A DNA stretch of 58,607 bases from Bacteroidota bacterium (GTDB taxonomy: Bacteria > Bacteroidota > Bacteroidia > Chitinophagales > Chitinophagaceae), in assembly GCA_029561255.1 (NCBI GenBank), contig JAKQJH010000201.1, positions 1 to 58,607 on the forward strand, read 5' to 3'. Positions 1 through 8,898 of this stretch are shown one piece after another; position 1 is the first letter of the stretch, and each line of letters starts with the position of its first letter. Both the position numbers and the translations under genes were made by a program. The notes under the pieces were generated by a model that worked only from the letters and a program-made list of their open reading frames with translations, had not been told where the DNA came from and did no database searches.

Positions 1-84
1 GGGGATACGAGTTTGATTGAGAATGGGTTTGATGAGCGGACGGGGAAGAAGTTCTATAAGCTATATTATGACACTGAGTTGTAA
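1..84 (+). CDS. 3' end of an unidentified protein (partial)
   Basis: The window opens inside a reading frame that runs from base 1 to a TAA at 82-84 and encodes the last 27 residues of a protein. The tail is rich in charged and aromatic residues (it contains FDERTGKKFYKLYYD), and I do not recognise the family from so little sequence. The final A of the stop codon is also the first base of the heptad repeat that follows, so the gene end touches a repeated element. Confidence 0.55.
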   Translation, partial: GDTSLIENGFDERTGKKFYKLYYDTEL

Positions 85-228
85 GTAAAAAGTAAAAATT
101 AAAAAGTAAAAAATAATAAAGCGGAAGGAGCAATTATATACTGAACACTCCTGAAGAAGAAAAAAAATACTGTCAGAAAATTATCTTCGAACTTTCAGAC
201 TGCAATTTTTACTTTTTAATTTTGACTT
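84..228 (-). repeat. AGTAAAA-family heptad inverted repeat, copy 1
   Basis: This intergenic element of about 145 bp has ends made of 7-bp units. The left arm reads AGTAAAA AGTAAAA at 84-97, then ATTAAAA and AGTAAAA. The right arm, read on the minus strand from 228, is AGTCAAA, ATTAAAA, AGTAAAA, ATTGCAG. The arms are inverted, and the core (CTGAAAG just inside the right arm, GCTTTAT near the left) matches copies at 7786-7936 and 8741-8883 when reverse-complemented. It lies between a plus-strand stop codon and the 3' end of the next gene. Confidence 0.85.
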
Positions 229-234
229 CACTGA

Positions 235-855
235 CTATTTACTTATTAAAGCTGTATATCGCTTATTGACTTTTCGAGCTACTCCGTTGGTATTCATCAT
301 GGGATTTAACTTTGGCGTATCAATCCCCAGTCTTTCTTTCAGTTGTTCCTGCAGGTGGGAGCTTTCAGGGCTCACGAATATATTGCCAATGGTGACGGAA
401 CCATCCACATTGATGGCATAATCGATGGTGATGGAATAGTCGCCTTTTTTAATCTTTTTAGAAGAGAGTACTTCGGCCTTGATGCTGCCGAGTACGGTAT
501 CCACAAATTCTTTCCAGATGCGGTTATTGTCGCGCGTGGCGGTGGCCTGCGGACTGGCAGGGGCCGCTTCTTCAGCCGGTTTTACGGCTTCGGTATTGGC
601 AGGCGCCTGGGCTGCAACAGGTACGGATGCAGTTTTCACACTGTCTGTGTTTATCGATGCTGGTTTTGCTTTCTCGCTGGCTACCGGAGCGGGCTTTTTA
701 GTGGCGGTGTCCACTTTATCCTTCAGGTCTTCTCCCTTGCGGACTACCGTGCCTGAATCGGTTTTCATTTTGCCACTGAAGAGCAGGTCTTTGAGGGACT
801 GGCTCTGGGCATTCAACGCAAACATCACCAGTACAAGGAGAAGGAGTTTTTTCAT
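235..855 (-). CDS. Secreted protein with Ala/Pro-rich linker, unknown function
   Basis: This is a 206-residue exported protein. Residues 1-19 form a signal peptide (MKKLLLLVLVMFALNAQSQ). Residues about 45-105 are a low-complexity linker rich in Ala, Pro, Lys and Val. Residues about 112-206 form a compact alpha/beta domain containing SITIDYAINVDGSV, loosely like the C-terminal domain of TonB or other periplasmic proteins. I do not recognise a named family. The stop lies 7 bp from heptad element copy 1. Nothing nearby indicates a role. Confidence 0.75.
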   Translation of the reverse strand: MKKLLLLVLVMFALNAQSQSLKDLLFSGKMKTDSGTVVRKGEDLKDKVDTATKKPAPVASEKAKPASINTDSVKTASVPVAAQAPANTEAVKPAEEAAPASPQATATRDNNRIWKEFVDTVLGSIKAEVLSSKKIKKGDYSITIDYAINVDGSVTIGNIFVSPESSHLQEQLKERLGIDTPKLNPMMNTNGVARKVNKRYTALISK

Positions 856-950
856 ATTTCAAGATTTTGGGCCAGGGCCTTACTGCAATTTACAAATCCT
901 TTCGTTAGGGAGTTCTTAAAAATTGCCACGGGATGCGCTAAAGCGCTTAT

Positions 951-1194
951 ATAGTTGGCCACGAAAACACACGTAGCGGCACGAAAAATACAGCGCAACA
1001 GGTTGAGCTGAAGCACAAAAAAATACAGGGCCACGGATTTCACGCCTGTCCCGCCTTATGCGGGAGATAAACACGGATTGATTGCCTACGGCAAAAAAGG
1101 TAGCCACGAAATTCCACGAAGGGACTCGAAAGTAATACAAAGAGTTTACGGCTGTTTAATTCGTGCCCTTTCGTGTGTTTTCGTGGCCAACTAT
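951..1194. repeat. Composite palindromic intergenic element with 23-bp inverted ends
   Basis: The 354-bp gene-free stretch 856-1209 is dominated by one element. Its ends, 951-973 and 1172-1194, are perfect 23-bp inverted repeats containing AGTTGGCCACGAAAAC. Inside are further CCACGAA and CACGGATT words and small hairpins such as GTCCCGCCTTATGCGGGA near 1049 and GCCTACGGC near 1084. Related CACGAAAACACG words are common intergenic repeats in many bacteria. No convincing gene is present; open frames across the element lack coding character. Confidence 0.75.
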
Positions 1195-1209
1195 GCCGCG
1201 ACACGGCTT

Positions 1210-2931
1210 TTATTTAGCTTTTATGATCAGATAATACCCGGGCTCCATGCTGTTCTGGACATTGATCTCAAATTGTATCATCCGCTGTTGGCCGGTATTG
1301 TTTACATACTTGCAATGATAGGGATGTACAGTGGCACCAGCATCCGTGATGCGGTCTCCGTTGCAGGTTATATTATAGCTATTGGGGCCTGGAATTTTAA
1401 TCTGAACAGGAGCGGAGTATTTAACAAAAGCCGCGATCAGGAAAACATCATTGGGGGCTGCATTCAATGTAATGGTTTTGTATTTGGCAATCGTATTGCC
1501 GCCATCGAGGTATCCTTCAGCCACAATCGTACCCGGTATTGATCTTTTAAATTCACCTGCCATGGATCTTGACAGCTCTGCATATTCATTGGCATTGAGC
1601 AGTCTTGTTCCGGTTTTGGGTGCCGGGGGTTTGATAACGGTCGGTGTCGGATTGCCTTTATCGATCTCGCCATTGGCGGTAAGTCTTCCGATGGCCGGCC
1701 ATTCCATTCCGGATTTTGAATAACCAGCCAGCACCAGTTTCCCATCTGGTTGTAAAGTAGCCGCATCAATATAATCCTGTGTGTTCTGGTCAAATCCCAG
1801 GATGGCTATCCCGCGAATACCAAATGTGGTATCCCGGTTACCATTGGGGTGCAGGCGGAGGGCCATCCCACGTGTATTTTTATCAGTTGATGTGGTTCCA
1901 ATCACCAGAATTTTCTGATCAGGTTGCAGCAGTATCGCTTTAGCAAGATTACTCCTGGCGGCAAACCGGTAGCGGGCATCTCCCCGGATGCCAAAACTGT
2001 GATCGGGTTTTCCATTGGCCAGTAAACGGAATACAAGTACTGAATCCATGTTTAACTGATTCATATTGATGGATGAGCCGGTAACCATCAGTCGGCCATC
2101 CGGTAATGCCATCAATCCACCGGGTGATTCATCATAAGAGGTTTTGCGGTGTTCATATACTCCTTTGTTGGCAAACAGTGGATCCCATTTGCCGGCTGAG
2201 GTGAGTAAGGCGACCAGTATATATTTTGAAGGTGAATATCCGGCCACTCCTGTCACGGCAATTTTACCGGAGGGCAATACAGTTATACTATGTGCATTGG
2301 CATTTATATTGGGCAATTCTACCGACCCTTTATTGCCGAAAGCAGGATCGGGACTGCCATTTGTCAGGAAACGGTAAACAACCAGCCGGCTGCCATATCC
2401 GTCTCTCTTCGTGCCGGTGAGTAAAATTTTACCATCCTTCTGCTGCGTGATTTTTTCTACAAATAAACTTTGCTGGCCGGCCGGAATCCGCACCATTCCA
2501 TTACTGCCAAAACTCTGATCCAGGCTGCCGTTGGGTTCATATTTCACCATAGCGCCCATCGTGTTTTTCCCGTATGGATTGGCAGAACCGGCAGCAATGA
2601 ATTTTCCATCGGACATCATCAGAATGGAACTTAACCGGTCGTTGAATTTTTCAAGATCAGTCTGCACGATTCCATCCTTTCCAAAACTTTTATCCCGGAT
2701 ACCCTGGCTGTTATAAGCAATCAGGGTAAAATCATAATCTCTGCCGGGACCATCAATTTCCCCGCCAGCCAGTATCCGGCCATCGGGGAAAATCGCGACA
2801 GCCGTAAACCGGCCTTTGAACGGACTATAGCTGGTACCGTTGCGGGTAAAGCCAATATTATCACTGGTAAGCTGACCATTCAGCGATTGAAGTACCATCA
2901 GGCTGAAAAAGGAAAGGAGGACATTTTTCAT
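1210..2931 (-). CDS. Delta-60 repeat protein, exported
   Basis: The protein has 573 residues if it starts at the ATG whose complement lies at 2929-2931. That start gives a clean signal peptide (MKNVLLSFFSLMVLQSLNGQ), whereas a longer frame would place a charged 17-residue extension before it. Residues about 20-430 are seven or eight copies of the uncharacterised delta-60 repeat, each with a core like DGKILLTG, a variable strand pair and an SFG.KG turn, which predicts a beta-propeller. After a Pro-rich linker (PTVIKPPAPK), residues about 445-573 form a separate beta-rich domain. Such proteins are usually extracellular; no partner is visible. Confidence 0.85.
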   Translation of the reverse strand: MKNVLLSFFSLMVLQSLNGQLTSDNIGFTRNGTSYSPFKGRFTAVAIFPDGRILAGGEIDGPGRDYDFTLIAYNSQGIRDKSFGKDGIVQTDLEKFNDRLSSILMMSDGKFIAAGSANPYGKNTMGAMVKYEPNGSLDQSFGSNGMVRIPAGQQSLFVEKITQQKDGKILLTGTKRDGYGSRLVVYRFLTNGSPDPAFGNKGSVELPNINANAHSITVLPSGKIAVTGVAGYSPSKYILVALLTSAGKWDPLFANKGVYEHRKTSYDESPGGLMALPDGRLMVTGSSINMNQLNMDSVLVFRLLANGKPDHSFGIRGDARYRFAARSNLAKAILLQPDQKILVIGTTSTDKNTRGMALRLHPNGNRDTTFGIRGIAILGFDQNTQDYIDAATLQPDGKLVLAGYSKSGMEWPAIGRLTANGEIDKGNPTPTVIKPPAPKTGTRLLNANEYAELSRSMAGEFKRSIPGTIVAEGYLDGGNTIAKYKTITLNAAPNDVFLIAAFVKYSAPVQIKIPGPNSYNITCNGDRITDAGATVHPYHCKYVNNTGQQRMIQFEINVQNSMEPGYYLIIKAK

Positions 2932-3016
2932 GGTTCCTTTTTTGATTATTCTAAAGATAATCATCCGTCTTTTTTCCATGAATACCTTGGATTGGGTATT
3001 TTGGCCCTTCTCCGGT

Positions 3017-4465
3017 TTACTCCATTTTTGGCAGTTTCATTTTCATCCGTGGATCCTTGAGTTCCAGGGCTTCCAGTTTTCCGGACTCATTAAATAAAAG
3101 AGTAAATGAGGTGGCGGCTTCTTCCCGGATAGAGAAATGGGTCTTATCGGTAAAGAACACTTTGTACCCGGCAGCAGGCTGACGGTTTTGCTGAATACAA
3201 AGATGATCGCCGCACATCAACAGTGAAATAGTATCTTTTCCCATTTTGAAATTTCCGGTATACAACGCCAGGGTGTCTTTTGGAATGGAGATGGTTTTAC
3301 GAAACTCCGGTTTGAAAAATCCTTCCCATTTATATACGGTGGCCACACTGTTCAGCAGTTCATTCACCACGGAAAAATCTTCTCCATTGATCATGATAAC
3401 CACACCATTTCCGCCTTCCATACTGCCCCAGGAAGTACAGAGAAAGGCTTCATTACCGCCATTATGAGTAAACCATGGCTGTCCGGCCTTTTTCTCAATA
3501 AACACACCGAGGGCGGCGCTCTTGTCGATATAAGGCGTCATCCTTGTTTTCATCATCGGGGTGGACAACACTTTACCTTTTTTCCCATTCAACGTCAGCT
3601 GACACTCGATGATATAACGGGCGAGGTCACTGGGAGTGGTCCATAGTCCCGCTGCCGCTTGTTCCGGATATACATGGTATTTCCCATGCACCGGCTGATC
3701 ATTGCCGTAATAGCCGGTGGCCAGGTTCAGGGTATCGGTGGGAGGCTGGCGGTACGAACTGTTTTTCATGCCGAGTGGCTTCAGCACATTTTTTTGCATC
3801 CAGTCTGCATAATCAGCTCCTGTAATATCCATCAGCATTTGTTGTGTGATAGTTGTGCCTCCGCCGGAATAGCGGTAGGCCTTCCCGGGTTGTCCAAAGG
3901 ATTTTATTTTTTTGGTATTCGCCGGTCGTTCGCCATTTAGTACCTGGGTCAGTTTAGGGAAACTATCAGTCCGGTCATAACCGGGAAAGCCATGGATATC
4001 CAGTGCAGCGGTATGACTGAGCAGGTTTAATATCGTGATCTTTTTGTTTTTTGACAGACTGTCGTAAGGAAACTTCCAGTTGCGCAGGTACTGATTGATA
4101 TCAGCTGCGGTATCCAGTTTGCCCTGCTGTACCAGTTTGAGGATGCCCATACTGTTCAGGCTTTTACTGATCGAAGCCGCCTGGAAACGGGTTTCCAGGT
4201 TCACTTTCCGGTTTTCTGACGAATCGGCCCAGCCATAGGCTTTGGCCCAATGAATTTTATAATTTTGAATGACGGCAATGCTGAGTCCTTTCACATGGGT
4301 TTCCCGGAGTCGTTGTTCGATTGAATTATTGGGCAATGTATCGCCAAAAATCAGGGAAGGGTTCAGGGACGTTTCGACCTGTTTGATTTTATTGAAAAGA
4401 TCATCGGGTCCTGATTGGGCAACTAATTGAAAAGGCAATAGAAGGAGCAGGAAGAGTTTTTTCAT
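3017..4465 (-). CDS. Serine hydrolase, class C beta-lactamase / penicillin-binding fold
   Basis: This 482-residue exported protein has a signal peptide in the first 17 residues. The start was chosen at MKKLFLLLLL; a longer frame adds 31 residues without signal character. The serine-lysine motif SISK is at residues 98-101, with Ser98 the expected nucleophile. A Tyr-Ser-Gly motif (YRYSGGG) and an HNGG in the place of the KTG box follow, so the family is beta-lactamase (Pfam PF00144). The C-terminal 120 residues form a beta-barrel-like lipocalin-type extension common in these hydrolases. Substrate unknown. It lies 47 bp downstream of a possible cysteine hydrolase gene on the same strand. Confidence 0.85.
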   Translation of the reverse strand: MKKLFLLLLLPFQLVAQSGPDDLFNKIKQVETSLNPSLIFGDTLPNNSIEQRLRETHVKGLSIAVIQNYKIHWAKAYGWADSSENRKVNLETRFQAASISKSLNSMGILKLVQQGKLDTAADINQYLRNWKFPYDSLSKNKKITILNLLSHTAALDIHGFPGYDRTDSFPKLTQVLNGERPANTKKIKSFGQPGKAYRYSGGGTTITQQMLMDITGADYADWMQKNVLKPLGMKNSSYRQPPTDTLNLATGYYGNDQPVHGKYHVYPEQAAAGLWTTPSDLARYIIECQLTLNGKKGKVLSTPMMKTRMTPYIDKSAALGVFIEKKAGQPWFTHNGGNEAFLCTSWGSMEGGNGVVIMINGEDFSVVNELLNSVATVYKWEGFFKPEFRKTISIPKDTLALYTGNFKMGKDTISLLMCGDHLCIQQNRQPAAGYKVFFTDKTHFSIREEAATSFTLLFNESGKLEALELKDPRMKMKLPKME

Positions 4466-4512
4466 GACTGGTTTTTGTGGCCCTAAAGTTAGGGGATCGG
4501 CTAAACCTGTTA

Positions 4513-5418
4513 TTAGTTTTTCCAAACCGGCCCTTGTGGAACCGGCTGATCGCTGCAATCGATCAGAATACCTGGTGCTTTATTCAGCCAGGTTTTCTGC
4601 ACTTTGCCTTTGTCGGGCATTGCTGTATGATTCCGCTTAATCCAGTTAAACAACCAGGTGGGTTCGTAGGTGGAATAGAGTGGGGCTGCTGCGTCATTTT
4701 CCGCAGACCAGCTTCTGGACATTAAAACTTTAAACAAGGACACCTGTGCCTCTTTATGACCGGACTGATATACCAACGAGTGAGGGGCTGTCCGGTCGAT
4801 ACGACATATTTCAGGAGGAATCATATCCAGTAATCCGGCGGCTTCGAGAAAACTGAAAGCAAAGGCGGAGCAACCGGCCCCTTCGCCTTCGAGCGGTTGG
4901 TTAAGCCCGTTATATAATTTATGATACCCTTTTTCTTTGTATTCGTTATAGTAATTCCAGAGCCGGTCAAAAACCGCTTGACTGATGCTGAATTCAAGGA
5001 AGGCAATATCCCCGTTTTTGGAACGTCGTTGTATGTCCGGCAAATTGATATCCGTTTCATCCAGTTTGCCCTGAATTTTTTCAAATAAAATTCCAAGACC
5101 ATAACCGTTGAACAACACTTTGCGCGTCATGCCCGAATTTTTAACCGCACGCACACCGGCAATGACATGCTTTGTACTGTCTTTCAGTTCCACCATCATA
5201 TGACCGATCGGATGCCGGTATTTTCCATAGGAAGACCGGGTCAGAAAATTCCGGAGATAACTGAAGACCAGTTTACCCGGCGATTCCCAACGCATTTGAT
5301 GCGGTGCAGGAATAGTATAAATGGTGAGTGTCTGGGCTTTAATTTTATACGGGTAGAATAGACATAGGAGGGCTAAAATTATAATTACCCCCGATTTTTT
5401 ATGAAAAGTGCCCGCCAT
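4513..5418 (-). CDS. Exported protein, possible permuted papain-like hydrolase
   Basis: The protein has 301 residues and an N-terminal hydrophobic segment (VIIILALLCLFYPY) that looks like a signal peptide. A histidine in a hydrophobic context (IGHMMVEL, His73) comes before a cysteine in AGCSAFAF (Cys183). That His-then-Cys order is what permuted papain-like enzymes of the YiiX/NlpC type show, so a cysteine hydrolase is a reasonable inference, but no family match is certain. It sits between the cytochrome and serine hydrolase genes with gaps of about 45 bp, so the three may be one transcript. Confidence 0.6.
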   Translation of the reverse strand: MAGTFHKKSGVIIILALLCLFYPYKIKAQTLTIYTIPAPHQMRWESPGKLVFSYLRNFLTRSSYGKYRHPIGHMMVELKDSTKHVIAGVRAVKNSGMTRKVLFNGYGLGILFEKIQGKLDETDINLPDIQRRSKNGDIAFLEFSISQAVFDRLWNYYNEYKEKGYHKLYNGLNQPLEGEGAGCSAFAFSFLEAAGLLDMIPPEICRIDRTAPHSLVYQSGHKEAQVSLFKVLMSRSWSAENDAAAPLYSTYEPTWLFNWIKRNHTAMPDKGKVQKTWLNKAPGILIDCSDQPVPQGPVWKN

Positions 5419-5463
5419 TGGTACAATATACTTTTAACCAGCGGCACTTACTAATGATTTTGC

Positions 5464-6426
5464 TCAATCTGAGCGTTTTTCGCCCTGTGGCTCCTTTGGA
5501 TTTGGAGGATTGCTGCCTTTAAGTGAACGGATAAAAGCGATTATAGTGGCAATTCTTTCTTTATCTATGCTATGTTTCCAGGCTGGCATGGCATGATCCG
5601 GTACTCCATTAAAAATGGTTAAAAAAAGTGCTTTGATACTATTGTCATGGAGCCAGTAATCATCAGTCAGGTTTGGCCCGATGGATCCGTTGGCATTTTC
5701 ACGATGACAGACGGCGCAACTGATCGAAAAGTAGTTTTTTCCCTTTTTCAAAATGGCCGGATCCTTGCTGTTGGCCAGTTTCATAATCTGGCTTTCCGGA
5801 TTTGACAAGTCTGATTCAAGTGAGGCCATCATCTGCTCTTCGGATCTGCGGCTATTTTCTTTTTGAAGAGAGTCCTTATGACGACGTTCCGGGGTATCGG
5901 GCCGGTATTGCAGCCAGGCGATTAAGGCAATTGCTTCATTATATACAGGAGAGGAGGGTGTAATATTATCACGTTTAAGGACTTGCAAAACAGCATTAGC
6001 TTGCATTTCCAGCGTCTGACGTATATCCAGACTGTCCGCTTCTGTTACGGTAGTGTATTCTTCACTTAGCAATTGAAGAATGACTTTATAGCTCAACGGG
6101 GCTTTCATTAATCCATAGTACCGTGGCATGTTCGAGCCGGGGGACATCATGCGGGGATCATATAAATGGTTATAATGCCAGGAGTCCGGATACTTACCGG
6201 CAATGTTTTCCAAACTTATTTTGTTACTGTCAAGTAATGGGGTACATGTATGACATTTATTGCAATTTTCCTGTTGGTAAATGTATTTCCCATAGGCAGT
6301 CAGGAGATTAAATGAAGTGTCGTAATTTGATCTGGTTCTATATGACCACTTTGTTTGTTTTGGTAAAACAAACGAGAAGAATAAAAGAGGGAGTAACAAC
6401 AGGATCAGGATAAAGCTTTTTTTCAT
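5464..6426 (-). CDS. Dihaem cytochrome c, FixO-like and FixP-like domains fused
   Basis: This 320-residue protein has an N-terminal membrane or signal segment (residues 3-21). Residues about 43-105 resemble the FixO/CcoO subunit of cbb3 oxidase, with haem motif CNKCH at 55-59, then GKYPDSWHYNHLYDPR and a SNMP ligand (Met100). Residues about 225-305 resemble the second haem domain of FixP/CcoP, with CAVCH at 237-241, GPNLTDDYW and HAMPAW (Met280). The linker between them is charged and probably helical. The start at the second methionine cluster was chosen for the MKK signal. No oxidase subunit I is in the window. An electron-carrier role is inferred. Confidence 0.8.
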   Translation of the reverse strand: MKKSFILILLLLPLLFFSFVLPKQTKWSYRTRSNYDTSFNLLTAYGKYIYQQENCNKCHTCTPLLDSNKISLENIAGKYPDSWHYNHLYDPRMMSPGSNMPRYYGLMKAPLSYKVILQLLSEEYTTVTEADSLDIRQTLEMQANAVLQVLKRDNITPSSPVYNEAIALIAWLQYRPDTPERRHKDSLQKENSRRSEEQMMASLESDLSNPESQIMKLANSKDPAILKKGKNYFSISCAVCHRENANGSIGPNLTDDYWLHDNSIKALFLTIFNGVPDHAMPAWKHSIDKERIATIIAFIRSLKGSNPPNPKEPQGEKRSD

Positions 6427-6542
6427 GAGAGAAAAGTACAAATAATCCAATTTATATCGCATGATTCAGCACCGGGATTCCATTGTTCAGTGAATTTTTC
6501 TTTAGCAAAGCTTTCTTATCTTTCCGCACAAACCAGCGATTG

Positions 6543-7790
6543 ATGCAACCAAAACAATATGGCATTTTCTCCCTGCCCGTAATCGTGGGCGCCCTGGGTT
6601 TTTTCGTGGATATTTATGATCTTCTGCTTTTCAGTATTGTCCGCCGTTCCAGTTTTGCCGAACTGGGTGTAGCCGAATCTGCCATGAAATCCACCGGCGA
6701 AAACATCATCAGCTGGCAGATGCTTGGACTCACTATCGGTGGTATTCTTTGGGGCATGATGGGGGATAAGAAGGGACGTAAAAGTGTGCTCTTTGGTTCG
6801 ATCCTCCTTTATTCCTTTGCCACCATTGCCAATGGAATGGCGCAGACAATTGAACAATACACCTGGCTGCGGTTCATTGCCGGACTGGGATTGGCGGGTG
6901 AACTCGGGGCCAGTATCACCCTCACGAGTGAATTATTACCCAAAGAAAAACGAGGGATTGCCGCAGCCCTGATTGCCAGCAGCGGGGTGATGGGTACGAT
7001 TGCGGCTTATTTTGTTCACTGGCTGTCCGATGAAAACTGGCGGCTCTGTTATTATATCGGTGGCGCAATGGGACTGGCCCTGCTCTTATTACGCGTGGGG
7101 GTATTGGAAAGCGGTTTATTTGATGCGTCAAAAAAAGCCAAAGTGGCTCATGGTAATTTCCTTCATTTTTTTAATAACCGGGATCGTTTTGCCCGCTATA
7201 TGCGGGGTATCCTGATCGGGTTGCCGGTCTGGTATATTATCGGGGTACTAATCAGTTTCTCCGATGAATTTGCCAAGCAGTTCGACATCACCGGATTTGA
7301 TCAGCCTACCGCCCTGATGCTCCAATATGTAGCTTTACTTTTCGGTGATATGACGGCGGGACTGCTAAGTAATGTGATCCGGAGCCGCAAGAAAACCCTC
7401 CTGATCTTTTACGCGATCACTGCCTTTTTCCTGGCGATTTTCTTTATCACAAAAGGCGGCGGCTCGGCCACCAATATGTACCTGATCTGTATGGGACTCG
7501 GTTTTGGCTCCGGTATTTCCGTATTATATATCACTATGAGTGCCGAAACCTTCGGCACCAATTTACGAGCCACGGCCGCCATCTCTATACCCAATTTGGT
7601 TCGTGGTTTTCTGCCCGTCATTCTCCTGATCTTCCAGTGGCTGCGCAGTGAAAACGTGCTGAATAACTATATCAGCGGAGCCTGGGTCACCGGCCTGATC
7701 GTATTGCTGGTAGGGTTTGTGTCGGTGCTTTATACTAAGGAAACCTGGGGGAAGGAGCTGGATTTTCTGGAAGAAACGGGAAGGAAGTAA
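6543..7790 (+). CDS. MFS transporter, metabolite:proton symporter type
   Basis: The 415-residue protein has about twelve hydrophobic segments. The MFS loop 2-3 signature is clear (GMMGDKKGRKSVLFGS), followed by FIAGLGLAGELGASITL and ELLPKEKRG, which place it near the sugar or metabolite:H+ symporter branch. An Asp in helix 1 (FFVDIYDLLLF) is typical of that branch. The start at 6543 (MQPKQYG) fits the family better than a frame that opens 60 bp earlier. It is divergent from the cytochrome gene, with 116 bp between them. The TAA stop (7788-7790) lies inside a heptad unit of the next repeat. The substrate cannot be read from the sequence. Confidence 0.88.
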   Translation: MQPKQYGIFSLPVIVGALGFFVDIYDLLLFSIVRRSSFAELGVAESAMKSTGENIISWQMLGLTIGGILWGMMGDKKGRKSVLFGSILLYSFATIANGMAQTIEQYTWLRFIAGLGLAGELGASITLTSELLPKEKRGIAAALIASSGVMGTIAAYFVHWLSDENWRLCYYIGGAMGLALLLLRVGVLESGLFDASKKAKVAHGNFLHFFNNRDRFARYMRGILIGLPVWYIIGVLISFSDEFAKQFDITGFDQPTALMLQYVALLFGDMTAGLLSNVIRSRKKTLLIFYAITAFFLAIFFITKGGGSATNMYLICMGLGFGSGISVLYITMSAETFGTNLRATAAISIPNLVRGFLPVILLIFQWLRSENVLNNYISGAWVTGLIVLLVGFVSVLYTKETWGKELDFLEETGRK

Positions 7791-7936
7791 AAAGTCAAAA
7801 GTAAAAAGTAAAAATTGCAGGTTGAAAGATTGAAAATTTATTCCTGACTGTTCATTTCTGCCTTTGCTCGGAGCTTCTTTATATAAATGTTTTTTCTGCT
7901 TTCGTATTTTTTACTTTTTACTTTTTACTTTTGACT
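7786..7936 (+). repeat. AGTAAAA-family heptad inverted repeat, copy 2
   Basis: The left arm is five units in perfect 7-bp register: AGTAAAA (7786), AGTCAAA, AGTAAAA, AGTAAAA, ATTGCAG, ending at 7820. The right arm is the complement (TTTTACT units and a terminal TTTGACT at 7930-7936). The core shares GTTGAAAGATTGAAA, a CATTTCT word and TTTTTCTGCTTT with copy 3. The upstream transporter gene takes its stop codon from the first unit. Confidence 0.9.
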
Positions 7937-7964
7937 TACCACATCGCTACTTCAGAAATTAATT

Positions 7965-8741
7965 ATGACAAAACTTCTAATATCACTCACCCTTGCCATC
8001 ACATCAATTTGCTGGATATCTCCTGTAAAGAAAACCCCGGCGATCTACCAGCTGACAATCTTTCAGTATAAAGACAGTGTACAGGAAAAAACCCTGGAGA
8101 CCTATTTTGAACAGGCGTTACTTCCTGCATTGCACAAACTGGAATATAACCAGGTGGGCGTCTTTAAGTCCTGGGCCAATGATACATCGGCTGTTAAGAA
8201 AATCTATGTGCTGGTGGCCGGGAAATCAATGGATGAACTGAATGGAATTAAGGACAAACTCGCGAAAGATGGCGCGTACCTCGATAAAGGGAAAGCATAC
8301 CTGGATGCGATATATACAAGCGCTCCATACTACCGGATAGAAACGATATACCTGAAAGCGTTTTCCATGGCTCCAGAACTGACCTTGCCTGCTTTGAAGG
8401 GCCCGAAAAGCGAAAGGGTCTACGAACTGCGTAGTTATGAAAGTGCCACGGAAAAGATCTTCCGGAATAAAGTACATATGTTTAATGAAGGGGGAGAGAT
8501 CGCCCTTTTTAAAAGGTTAAATTTCAACGCCGCCTTTTACAGCGAAGTGATTGCCGGCAGCAAAATGCCCAACCTGATGTACATGACTTGTTTTGAAAAC
8601 ATGACCGACCGCGATGCACATTGGAAAAGCTTTGGCAGTGATCCGGAATGGAAAAGATTATCCGCCCTCCCCGAATACCAGCATAATGTATCGCTAAATG
8701 AGAAGAATTTTTTAAGACCGGTTGACTACTCGGATTATTAA
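7965..8741 (+). CDS. NIPSNAP family protein, exported
   Basis: This 258-residue protein has a short N-terminal signal segment (LLISLTLAITSICWI) and two ferredoxin-like NIPSNAP domains. The second is the clearer, starting at VYELRSYES and ending with SFGSDPEWKRLSALPEY, the family hallmark. The first, from IYQLTIFQYKD, has diverged. NIPSNAP proteins are poorly understood; bacterial exported forms are often near sugar or oxidoreductase genes, and here a PQQ sugar dehydrogenase gene faces it downstream. The gene is flanked on both sides by copies of the same heptad repeat. Confidence 0.88.
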   Translation: MTKLLISLTLAITSICWISPVKKTPAIYQLTIFQYKDSVQEKTLETYFEQALLPALHKLEYNQVGVFKSWANDTSAVKKIYVLVAGKSMDELNGIKDKLAKDGAYLDKGKAYLDAIYTSAPYYRIETIYLKAFSMAPELTLPALKGPKSERVYELRSYESATEKIFRNKVHMFNEGGEIALFKRLNFNAAFYSEVIAGSKMPNLMYMTCFENMTDRDAHWKSFGSDPEWKRLSALPEYQHNVSLNEKNFLRPVDYSDY

Positions 8742-8883
8742 GTAAAAATTAAAAAGTAAAAATAGCAGGCTGAAAGATTGAAACTACATTCCTGGCACTT
8801 CATTTCTTCCAATTTTTGAAGATTCAATATAAAATGATTTTTCTGCTTTAGAATTTTTTACTTTTTACTTTTTAATTTTGACT
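8741..8883 (+). repeat. AGTAAAA-family heptad inverted repeat, copy 3
   Basis: The left arm begins at the last A of the upstream stop codon and reads AGTAAAA, ATTAAAA, AGTAAAA, ATAGCAG. The right arm closes with TTTGACT at 8877-8883. The core (GCTGAAAGATTGAAA, CATTTCTTCC, TTTTTCTGCTTTAGAAT) matches copy 2 closely. The element fills almost the whole space between two convergent genes, where a terminator would be expected. Confidence 0.9.
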
Positions 8884-8898
8884 TCCCGACTTCTTCCC

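Noticed and set aside
1078-1542. Plus-strand open frame across the 951-1194 element
   Set aside because: It runs from repeat DNA into the antisense of the delta-60 gene and has no recognisable domain.
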